Shown: positions 1 through 5,189 of the stretch, piece by piece
Position numbering within the stretch: the first letter of the stretch is position 1
Layout: each line of letters begins with the position of its first letter
Assembly: GCA_046154545.1 (NCBI GenBank)
Contig: JBJXGC010000350.1
Span: 1 to 6,951, forward strand
Direction of reading: 5' to 3'
DNA: 6,951 nucleotides
Origin: JBJXGC01 sp046154545
Lineage (GTDB): Bacteria > Chloroflexota > Dehalococcoidia > Tepidiformales > Tepidiformaceae
The notes under the pieces: generated by a model
What the model saw: the letters and a program-made list of their open reading frames with translations, nothing else
Database searches by the model: none
What the model was told of the DNA's origin: nothing
Position numbers and translations under genes: made by a program

Positions 1-89
1 GTGTCCCAACCGGTCCGTGGCGCGACGCGGGTGATCGCCCGGCCCTCGCGAAGGACGGGTGCTCCGCGCGCCGGGCAGCGTGCGAAACA

Positions 90-117
90 GGAGCCGCGCC
101 CCTCCGTGGGCGCTTGC
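90..117 (-). repeat. REP-like hairpin, copy 1 (GTAA side facing right)
   Basis: Strand is given so that the tetranucleotide is read first. On the minus strand the order is GCAA, stem GCGCCC, loop ACGGAG, stem GGGCGC, then GGCTCC. The stem occupies 96-101 and 108-113 on the plus strand and pairs perfectly. It differs from copies 2 and 4 at a single base (GCAA in place of GTAA), so this may be a decayed copy. A tetranucleotide directly 5' of a hairpin is the general layout of bacterial REP sequences, where it is usually GTAG. Confidence 0.85.
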
Positions 118-224
118 GTCCGTGCGAAGGTCCCGGTGTCCCAACCGGTCCGTGGCGCGACGCGGGCGATCGCCCGGCCCTCGCGAAGGACGGAGGCGCG
201 GCGCGCCGGGCATCGTGCGAAACA

Positions 225-252
225 GGAGCCGCGCCCCTCCGTGGGCGCTTAC
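225..252 (-). repeat. REP-like hairpin, copy 2 (GTAA side facing right)
   Basis: This copy is identical over 28 bp to copy 4 (859-886) and is the exact reverse complement of copies 5 and 6. The stem is at 231-236 and 243-248 with loop 237-242. The left junction reads GAAACA before the core and the right junction reads GTCCGTGCGAAGG, the same as copy 1. Confidence 0.88.
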
Positions 253-359
253 GTCCGTGCGAAGGCCCGAATGTCCCCAACCGGGCCGTGGCGCGAGGCG
301 GGTGATCGCCCGGCGTCCGCGCGAAGGTCGGAAGTACGGCGCGCCGGGCGGCGTTCGAA

Positions 360-387
360 GTAAGCGCCCACGGAGGGGCGCGGTTCC
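360..387 (+). repeat. REP-like hairpin, copy 3, left end of the RAYT composite
   Basis: On the plus strand the order is GTAA, stem GCGCCC (364-369), loop ACGGAG, stem GGGCGC (376-381), then GGTTCC, one base different from the GGCTCC of the other copies. It is preceded by GTTCGAA, like copy 5. It lies 14 bp upstream of the GTG start of the transposase, just before the ribosome binding site, so it would form a hairpin in the mRNA leader. Confidence 0.88.
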
Positions 388-388
388 G

Positions 389-394
389 GTAGGA
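389..394 (+). promoter_or_regulatory. Ribosome binding site of the RAYT gene
   Basis: GTAGGA ends 7 bases before the GTG at 402. It supports this start codon and lies directly 3' of REP copy 3, within reach of any protein bound to that hairpin. Confidence 0.5.
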
Positions 395-401
395 TCGCGG
401 C

Positions 402-857
402 GTGCGTTATCCGAAGAGCATCCGGAGACCGGCCGACCATTACGCCGATCGGGAGCTGTGCTTTCATCTGACGATTCGCGCCCACCCGAAGCTCGGGGCG
501 TGGCCGGGTGGCGCCGGCGAAGTCATCTGGGCGGCCGTGATGGAGCAGCGAAGTGCCAGCCGGGTCGAGTTGTTCGCGGCCTGTCTGATGCCTGACCACA
601 TGCACCTCATCGCCTCGCCGCGCGAGCAGGACCTGCTGCGGTTCCTGGACGCCTGGAAGGGCTGGACGACGCGGCTCGCCTGGAAGTCGGGGAATGGGCA
701 TGGCCTCTGGCAGCCGGGCATGTGGGATCGGACCATCGAAGACGAGGAGGACCTTGTGCGGACGGCGGCCTATGTGGTGCGAAATCCGGTAACCGCAGGC
801 CTCGTCGAGGACGAGCGCGAATGGCCGTGGTCGTGGGTGTGGTGGTGGGACGAATGA
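402..857 (+). CDS. REP-associated tyrosine transposase (RAYT), Y1/HUH family
   Basis: This 151-residue protein belongs to the TnpA_REP (IS200/IS605-like Y1) group, single-strand DNA nucleases that bind and cut REP hairpins. Visible landmarks: the HUH metal site in LMPDHMHLI (H66 and H68), the conserved LWQ...DRTIEDEEDL segment (residues 102-119), and the catalytic tyrosine Y124 in AAYVVRNPVTAGLV, which corresponds to the family's YIxxNPVxAGLV. All catalytic residues are present and there is no frameshift, so the enzyme is probably active. It is at the short end of the family and lacks a long C-terminal extension. The start is GTG at 402 with GTAGGA upstream. The gene sits tightly between inverted REP-like hairpins (14 bp before the start, 1 bp after the stop) in an array of further copies, which makes them its likely substrates. 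No separate promoter was found. Family assignment is firm; substrate is inferred from context. Confidence 0.93.
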   Translation: MRYPKSIRRPADHYADRELCFHLTIRAHPKLGAWPGGAGEVIWAAVMEQRSASRVELFAACLMPDHMHLIASPREQDLLRFLDAWKGWTTRLAWKSGNGHGLWQPGMWDRTIEDEEDLVRTAAYVVRNPVTAGLVEDEREWPWSWVWWWDE

Positions 858-858
858 C

Positions 859-886
859 GGAGCCGCGCCCCTCCGTGGGCGCTTAC
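859..886 (-). repeat. REP-like hairpin, copy 4, right end of the RAYT composite
   Basis: This copy is identical to copy 2 and inverted relative to copy 3. The stem is at 865-870 and 877-882. It begins one base after the TGA of the transposase gene, so it would form a GC-rich hairpin at the 3' end of the transcript. No T-tract follows, so it is not a classical terminator, but it could protect the mRNA from 3' exonucleases as REP hairpins do elsewhere. Confidence 0.88.
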
Positions 887-990
887 GTCCGCGCGAAGGT
901 CCGTGTGTCCCAACCGGTCCGTGGCGCGACGCGGGCGATCGCCCGGTGTCCGCGAAGGACGGAGGCTCAGCGCGCCGGGCATCGTTCGAA

Positions 991-1018
991 GTAAGCGCCC
1001 ACGGAGGGGCGCGGCTCC
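991..1018 (+). repeat. REP-like hairpin, copy 5 (GTAA side facing left)
   Basis: This is the exact reverse complement of copies 2 and 4. The stem is at 995-1000 and 1007-1012. The left junction is TTCGAA directly before GTAA; the right junction has GG before the usual GTCCGTGCGAAGG. Unit flanks keep the same orientation as in units 1-3, so only the core is turned round. Confidence 0.88.
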
Positions 1019-1123
1019 GGGTCCGTGCGAAGGTCCGTGTGTCCCAACCGGTCCGTGGCCGGCGGCGGGCGTCGCCCGGTGCCCGCGATGGACGGAGGCA
1101 TGACGCGCCGGGCAGCGTGCGAA

Positions 1124-1151
1124 GTAAGCGCCCACGGAGGGGCGCGGCTCC
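1124..1151 (+). repeat. REP-like hairpin, copy 6 (GTAA side facing left)
   Basis: This copy is identical to copy 5. The stem is at 1128-1133 and 1140-1145. It is the last complete hairpin before the array ends at the MFS stop codon. Unit 6 is cut before the position where a seventh core would lie. Confidence 0.88.
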
Positions 1152-1217
1152 GGGTCCGTGCGGAGGTCCGTGTGTCGCAACCAGGGCCGTGGCCGGACGC
1201 GGGTGATCGCCCGGCGT

Positions 1218-2498
1218 TCAGGCCCGGGCCGGGCGCACGGGCTTCGTCGCGAAGATGAAGAACACCGAGCCGGCCGCCGCCAGCCCGGCGAGGATATCGA
1301 ACCCCAGGCGGTAGTCACCAGTCTGGTCGTACATGAAGCCGGCAATGATCGGCCCCGAAATCGTGCCGATGATGATGATCATGTTCGAAAAGCCGAGGAT
1401 GGTGGCGAACGAACTGCGCCCGAAGTAGTCCGCCCGGATGGCCGCCATCTGCGGGCCCCGCAGCCCCCAGGCGAGGCCGTGCAGCACGGTGAAGGCCAGC
1501 ACCATCGCCACGTTCGAGGCATAAGCGAGGAGGAGGAGGCCGCTGGCGTGGCCAAACATGCAGCCCACCACCAGCCAGCGCTTACTGAACCGGTCGCCCA
1601 CGGGCCCGCCGATCATCGTCCCAGTGAGGAAGAGCAGAGGCAGGACCAGGGCGATCGTGGCGGCAAAACTGAGCGAGTAGCCCAGGCTCTCCTTGAGGTG
1701 TGAAAGCAGATGCACGTTCATCGCCGAGACGATGAAGAGGGCCGAAGCGTGGCCGAACGAGACGAACCAGAAGGCCCGCGTGTGGAGCGCTTCGCGCAGC
1801 GTGAAGTCACGGGAGGCGTCGAGTTCGAGCCGGGTCATCCCTCCTGGGGACAGCTCCGCGTGAGGCGGGTCGCCATCGACCAACAGGCCCGAATCGGCCG
1901 GGCGCCAGCGGATCAGTTGGGCCAGCGGCAGGCCAAGGACCAGCAGGATGATCCCCGAGAGGAAGGCCGTCTCCCGCCAGCCAAGCTGTTCCATGGACTG
2001 CACGGTCAGGCGCGAGGCGATCCCGCCGGCTGCGAACCCGGCCGTGGTCAGGCTGATCGCGGTCGCCCGCCGCCGTTCGAACCACTGCACCGCCGCGTAC
2101 GTGATCGTCAGGTAGCCGCAGAGGCTGGCGCCGACGGAGATGACGAAGAACGCGCCGAAGAAGGCGAGGAGCGAATCGACGAAGGCGAACCAGAAGAACC
2201 CGCCGGCGAAGATCACGAGGCCGATCTGCATGACGAGGCGCGGCCCGAGGCGGTTGAGGAGCCAGCCCTGGAGGGGGCCGGTGACGCCGCTCTCTGCCTC
2301 GCGCAACGACGAGGCGGCGCTGAGGACCGTCTTGCTCCAGCCGAACTCCTCGCGGAGGAGGACCACGTAGGCGCCGAAGGCCTGCCCGATGAGCGCCCCC
2401 GCGAGGAGCTGGATCCCGGCGCCCGCGGTCACAATCCACCAGCCATAGAAGACGCGGCGCCGATGCGGAGCGGCCGCCTCAGGCGCCGCATCGGCCAT
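1218..2498 (-). CDS. MFS transporter, oxalate/formate antiporter or monocarboxylate transporter-like
   Basis: This 426-residue inner-membrane protein shows the twelve hydrophobic segments expected of the major facilitator superfamily, in two halves joined by a charged loop at about residues 200-238. The opening FYGWWIVTAGAG (17-28) is characteristic of OFA/MCT-like members, which usually carry small organic anions. Motif A-like loops are GWLLNRLGPR (78-87, with N where D is usual) and GGPVGDRFSKRW (297-308). The central TLREALHTRAFW (233-244) is also typical of this branch. The ATG at 2496-2498 is preceded by GAGGAG with a 6-nt spacer, which fixes the start. The stop codon lies at the edge of the repeat array, so its transcript would run into REP hairpins. 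It is divergent from the ATPase gene, and no operon partner is visible. The substrate cannot be told from sequence. Confidence 0.92.
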   Translation of the reverse strand: MADAAPEAAAPHRRRVFYGWWIVTAGAGIQLLAGALIGQAFGAYVVLLREEFGWSKTVLSAASSLREAESGVTGPLQGWLLNRLGPRLVMQIGLVIFAGGFFWFAFVDSLLAFFGAFFVISVGASLCGYLTITYAAVQWFERRRATAISLTTAGFAAGGIASRLTVQSMEQLGWRETAFLSGIILLVLGLPLAQLIRWRPADSGLLVDGDPPHAELSPGGMTRLELDASRDFTLREALHTRAFWFVSFGHASALFIVSAMNVHLLSHLKESLGYSLSFAATIALVLPLLFLTGTMIGGPVGDRFSKRWLVVGCMFGHASGLLLLAYASNVAMVLAFTVLHGLAWGLRGPQMAAIRADYFGRSSFATILGFSNMIIIIGTISGPIIAGFMYDQTGDYRLGFDILAGLAAAGSVFFIFATKPVRPARA

Positions 2499-2594
2499 CA
2501 GGAACTCCTCGTCGCCGGTGATAGGGGGACGGGCATGGGGAGCGCTCCGTGGTCCAGGGAGGGTGTGTCTGAGTGTACGGGTTGCGATTTTGGG

Positions 2595-2607
2595 CGCACC
2601 CGGTGCG
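2595..2607. promoter_or_regulatory. Small dyad between the divergent MFS and ATPase genes
   Basis: CGCACC and GGTGCG flank a single C, giving a near-palindrome 34 bp before the ATPase start in the 143-bp divergent intergenic region. It could be an operator for the ATPase-regulator gene. In DNA this GC-rich such a dyad may arise by chance, and I found no convincing -35/-10 pair for either gene. Confidence 0.2.
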
Positions 2608-2641
2608 GGCCGCGACTAACTCCGGTAGATGCGGTGTTACC

Positions 2642-4396
2642 ATGTCGAGAGTGAACGGAGATGACGTCAAGCACCTCCTCGAACGCGGCGAAACGCTAGA
2701 GGTTGAGTTCAAGTCCGATCGTTCGAACCTCTCAGACGACGCACTCGTTGAGGCGGCTGTTTGTATGGCCAACGCGTCCGGCGGACTGGTCTTCGTCGGC
2801 GTGGAGGATGACGGCACCGTCACCGGGGTCGGCGGCGGGCGGCCGCGCTCCGCGGATGGCGTCGCGGCCATGATACGAGGACGCTCTGACCCACCAATCG
2901 AAACCTCCGTTCAATTTGTGCCGGTCGGCGAGTACAGCATCCTCGTGATCCGTGTCCCATCCGCTCGATCCATCGCCACAACGACGTCCGGCAAGTGCTT
3001 GCGCCGTCAGTTCGATGCCCGGGGGCGACCGCAGTGCGTGCCCTTTCCGGCATCTCAACACACAAGCCGATTGGGCGATCTGGGTCTGGTTGACTACTCG
3101 GCTCACAAGTTGCCGGAATGCGGCATCGAACACGTTGACGCAGCCGCAATGGCTTCGCTGAGAATGCGCGCCCGAGAGGCCAAGCCTAGCGTTGGCGACC
3201 TTCCTGACGATCAACTCCTGGCTGCGCTCGGCCTCCTCGCATGGGAGGACGCGGAACGGCGATGTCTCAACGTTGCTGGCCTGGTATGTGTTGGAAAGGA
3301 AGCGGCAATCCGCCGTTGGCTGCCCACTCACGAAGTCTCTTTCCAGGTCATTGATGAATACGAGCGTGTCAGCGTCAACCATTTCTCGAACGCTCCAATC
3401 CTGGTTGCGCTCGACGACATCGAACGCAGGTTCGATGCGCGAAACCAAGAACTGGAGCTCGCTATCGGACTGGCGCACATTCGAATCCCGGACTACCCAA
3501 AGGAGTCGTTCCGCGAGGCCCTGGTCAACGCCCTGGCCCATCGTGACTATGCGAGACTCGGCACGGTCCGGATGGAAATGGCACCTGACCGGATGTCTAT
3601 CTCCAACCCTGGCGGGTTCCCTTCCGGGATTACGTTGGATAACTTCCTGGTTCACGAGCCCAAGCCACGTAATCAAACGCTCGCCACCGCGCTTCTTCAG
3701 CTCGGCCTCGCAGAGCGATCTGGTTTGGGCATCGATCGGATATTCAGCACGCAGCTGAGATGGGGGCGGCCGGCGCCAGACTATAGCGCCACCGATAGCG
3801 ACGCGTGCCGCCTCGTCCTTGCTGGAGGGCGACCGTCGCTCGAAATCGTCCGCGCCTACATTCGCGAAGAACAGGAAGGGCGACAACTGCGACTGGACGA
3901 CCTCCTGATCTTGAACCATCTTCTGCGATACGAACGCCTGGATGCGGCGGTGGCCGCCCGCCTGACGCAAAAGGATGACCGCAACGCCCGCGCCGCTCTG
4001 GGTCGATTGGAATCGTTGGGCTACATTTCACCGATCGGGAGGCGCCGGCCGGAGTATGAGCTCAGCCGCGCGTTCCTTGATGTCGTGAATACCCGACCGG
4101 CTCGTGCCCGGCGCTCGGAGCGGTTCGACGAGGGGCAACTGATAGCCATGGTCGGACGTCATGTGCTTGCGTATGAGTCCATAACCCGCTCTGAGGCGGC
4201 GGGTCTGTGTCGCCTCGCGCCAGACGAGGCGAAGGCGCTCCTGCGCCGTATGCGCGACGATGCTCTCCTGGTTCTTGAAGGGGTGCGGCGAACATCCAAG
4301 TACCGAGAGGGCCCCGGACTTCGCTCTGCCATCGCTTCTTTGGACCGTATTCCAAAGAAGCGCCAAACCGTACCCCAAAGCAGGCCGCCGAGCTAG
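2642..4396 (+). CDS. Schlafen AlbA_2 / RecG-like ATPase domain putative regulator (COG2865-like)
   Basis: This 584-residue protein has three parts. Residues about 10-130 match the Schlafen AlbA_2 domain: GETLEVEFKSD (16-26) and the hallmark ANASGGLVFVGVEDDG (43-58). Residues about 280-370 match the GHKL-type ATPase of RecG-like regulators: an N-box in FREALVNALAHRDY (290-303), SNPGGFP (321-327) and ERSGLGIDRIF (358-368). The remainder (about 410-560) looks like two winged-helix segments (LTQKDDRNARAALGRLESLG; SEAAGLCRLAPDEAKALLRR). Proteins of this plan are annotated as ATP-binding, DNA-binding transcriptional regulators; their real targets are mostly unknown. I chose the ATG at 2642 because the AlbA_2 domain begins just after it. 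The frame is open from 2573 but the extra residues look unrelated, and no strong Shine-Dalgarno is visible, so the mRNA may be leaderless. Hand-counted GC is about 58-60%, clearly below its neighbours, which suggests horizontal acquisition. Confidence 0.9.
   Translation: MSRVNGDDVKHLLERGETLEVEFKSDRSNLSDDALVEAAVCMANASGGLVFVGVEDDGTVTGVGGGRPRSADGVAAMIRGRSDPPIETSVQFVPVGEYSILVIRVPSARSIATTTSGKCLRRQFDARGRPQCVPFPASQHTSRLGDLGLVDYSAHKLPECGIEHVDAAAMASLRMRAREAKPSVGDLPDDQLLAALGLLAWEDAERRCLNVAGLVCVGKEAAIRRWLPTHEVSFQVIDEYERVSVNHFSNAPILVALDDIERRFDARNQELELAIGLAHIRIPDYPKESFREALVNALAHRDYARLGTVRMEMAPDRMSISNPGGFPSGITLDNFLVHEPKPRNQTLATALLQLGLAERSGLGIDRIFSTQLRWGRPAPDYSATDSDACRLVLAGGRPSLEIVRAYIREEQEGRQLRLDDLLILNHLLRYERLDAAVAARLTQKDDRNARAALGRLESLGYISPIGRRRPEYELSRAFLDVVNTRPARARRSERFDEGQLIAMVGRHVLAYESITRSEAAGLCRLAPDEAKALLRRMRDDALLVLEGVRRTSKYREGPGLRSAIASLDRIPKKRQTVPQSRPPS
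4333..4362. repeat. Perfect 12-bp inverted repeat with 6-nt loop near the 3' end of the ATPase gene
   Basis: CGCTTCTTTGGA (4333-4344) and TCCAAAGAAGCG (4351-4362) are exact reverse complements around CCGTAT. The hairpin lies inside the coding region, over residues about 565-574, and ends 31 bp before the stop codon. No T-run follows on either strand, so a classical intrinsic terminator is unlikely. It may be a 3' stabilising hairpin, a protein-binding or recombination site, or a mark of the edge of a transferred segment. Confidence 0.8.
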
Positions 4397-4607
4397 AACG
4401 ATTGTGCTCATTCCAGAAAGAGAACGTTTGTTCTGTTGCCTCCTAACCTGCGGCGTCTTACCCATAAAGTTCCAAACTGATTCCAAAGACTCGTGTCCAA
4501 TGCGTCGCCGGCTCCGCCTGCGTGCCAGCCACATCGGCGGCGCCCGTCCGTTTCTTCAGGGCGTTCCCCGCTGGGCGGCTGGCCGCCACGTCGGCGAAAC
4601 TGGGATC
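4397..4607. other. 211-bp non-coding stretch downstream of the ATPase gene
   Basis: The first 100 bases are AT-richer, like the ATPase gene; from about 4500 the composition returns to the high GC of the next gene. The frame of the following gene is open back to 4260, but residues coded before 4608 are arginine-rich and unstructured, so I treat them as spurious. The stretch contains a GAAC-N4-GTTC dyad (4422-4433), a repeat of ATTCCAAAGA (4480-4489, also at 4349-4358) and a GC-rich hairpin GGCGGC/GCCGCC (4574-4587) 20 bp before the next start. No convincing promoter was found. Confidence 0.5.
4422..4433. promoter_or_regulatory. Possible LexA-type box (GAAC-N4-GTTC)
   Basis: GAACGTTTGTTC lies in the perfect dyad AGAAC-GTTT-GTTCT (4421-4434). 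The GAAC-N4-GTTC core is the known LexA (DinR) operator form of Gram-positive bacteria. It sits 25 bp after the ATPase stop codon and 174 bp before the next start, with no clear promoter, so it may be fortuitous. Eight fixed bases would occur by chance in roughly one window in ten of this size. Confidence 0.22.
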
Positions 4608-5189
4608 ATGCGAGTGCCCTGGAAGTCCGAAGTGAAGCCGTTACCGGTCGAAGCTCCCTCGTTCGGGACATGGGTCCTGCGGTCCTTCGGCCGCGACGAG
4701 CCCGTCGTCACGATGGCCTTCGCCCGGCTCGAACAGGTCTGCGCGAACGCCGCCTCACTCATCTGTGGCGCCGTCTGTGCCGAGCCCCGCGCCTTCGCGC
4801 CACCGGTCGCGCCCGAGATCGGGGAAGCCGCCCTCCTCGCCCGCCGCACCGCCGATGGCTTTGCCCGCGCCCTCGAGGACAGAAAACAGGCCATCCTCGC
4901 CTGGCCCTGGGACCACATCGCGACGCGCGTTACCTGGCAGCTCACGCGGGAGGGCGGCCTCAGCGAGTCGCGGGTTGGGCCTGCGCTCGAACGCCTCGCC
5001 GTCGCCTACACCACCCTGCATCACGAGCAGCTCGCCAGCGTCCTCAGTGTCTGGGCGGAAGTGGCGGGTGGCGTCACGGGCGGGCCGCCACCCGACCTCG
5101 TGGCCATGGGCCGCGTCGCCCTGCATGAATTCGAGCTGGCAGCGGCGCTCTCCCGCGTCGCGCCTGCACCCACCAGCGGCTTTCGTTAG
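4608..5189 (+). CDS. Hypothetical protein, 193 residues
   Basis: I do not recognise a family. The frame has strong G/C bias at third codon positions on the plus strand, which supports it over the antisense frames. The protein is predicted mostly helical, with no signal peptide or clear membrane segment. It has three cysteines close together (C45, C53, C57 in a segment ending CGAVC), a tryptophan-rich stretch ILAWPWDHIATRVTW (96-110), and a histidine pair in TTLHHEQ (135-141). The start is uncertain: ATG at 4608 has only a weak GGGA close upstream, while the in-frame GTG at 4632 has GGAAG with a better 6-nt spacer and would shorten the protein by eight residues. The stop is 29 bp before the SnoaL-like gene, so the two are probably co-transcribed. 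Confidence 0.65.
   Translation: MRVPWKSEVKPLPVEAPSFGTWVLRSFGRDEPVVTMAFARLEQVCANAASLICGAVCAEPRAFAPPVAPEIGEAALLARRTADGFARALEDRKQAILAWPWDHIATRVTWQLTREGGLSESRVGPALERLAVAYTTLHHEQLASVLSVWAEVAGGVTGGPPPDLVAMGRVALHEFELAAALSRVAPAPTSGFR

Larger units (their letters stand above)
1..359. repeat. Left part of ~135-bp tandem repeat array (units 1, 2 and left flank of unit 3)
   Basis: Two complete 135-bp units (1-135, 136-270) and the first 89 bp of a third (from 271) are direct repeats; each starts near GTGTCCCAACCGG. Units 1 and 2 consist of 89 bp of left flank, a 28-bp REP core and 18 bp of right flank. Every unit also has a second dyad of the form GGG(C/T)GATCGCCC (29-40, 164-175, 300-311), and units 2 and 3 contain GGCGCGCC. 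The array begins at or before base 1, so its full length is unknown. The reading frame open from 1 to 363 encodes a 45-residue periodic peptide only because 135 is a multiple of three; I do not consider it a gene. No other gene is seen here. Confidence 0.93.
360..886 (+). mobile_element. REP-RAYT-REP composite (REPtron-like), 527 bp with 28-bp inverted ends
   Basis: The segment starts with a GTAA-hairpin (360-387), contains the complete RAYT gene (402-857) and ends with the same hairpin inverted (859-886). GTAA faces outward at both ends. The flanks are exactly the two halves of one tandem-array unit: 89 bp to the left (271-359) and 18 bp to the right (887-904), the same lengths that surround a single 28-bp hairpin in units 1 and 2. 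The composite therefore occupies the place of one hairpin. Inverted REPs around a RAYT gene are a known arrangement in pseudomonads and enterobacteria. Whether this segment moves as a unit is inference, since RAYTs are generally thought to act on REPs and are often themselves immobile. There is no target duplication beyond the shared repeat flanks. Confidence 0.75.
887..1217. repeat. Right part of the tandem repeat array (right flank of unit 3, units 4 and 5, partial unit 6)
   Basis: After 18 bp that complete unit 3 come unit 4 (905-1038, 134 bp), unit 5 (1039-1171, 133 bp) and a truncated unit 6 (from 1172), whose similarity fades at about 1217, next to the stop codon of the MFS gene. The second dyad is kept in each: GGGCGATCGCCC at 933-944, a shortened form GGGCGTCGCCC at 1067-1077, and the T variant at 1201-1212. 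The 134- and 133-bp periods break any continuous reading frame, which argues that the array is not coding. No gene is seen in this stretch. Confidence 0.93.

Noticed and set aside
1..363. Open frame encoding a 45-residue periodic, arginine-rich protein
   Set aside because: It is the tandem array read in frame because 135 is divisible by three. The periods of 134 and 133 bp in the right half break the frame, and there is no ribosome binding site or known domain.
865..882. REP copy 4 as an intrinsic terminator of the RAYT gene
   Set aside because: The stem is GC-rich, but no T-tract follows on the plus strand and the same hairpin occurs in units with no gene before it.
1..1217. CRISPR array
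   Set aside because: The repeats recur every ~134 bp and the sequence between cores is itself repeated, not unique. Core orientation varies and no cas gene is near.
770..1345. 191-residue minus-strand open frame across the array
   Set aside because: It runs through the repeat units and the end of the MFS gene in another frame. It has repeat-derived low-complexity content and no domain.
1710..2654. 314-residue plus-strand open frame antisense to the MFS gene
   Set aside because: It is rich in E, G, R and A with no domain, as expected of a shadow of a high-GC coding strand. The minus-strand frame shows clear membrane segments and family motifs.
2732..3970. 412-residue minus-strand open frame antisense to the ATPase gene
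   Set aside because: It has no recognisable domain, while the plus strand encodes clear AlbA_2 and ATPase motifs over the same bases.
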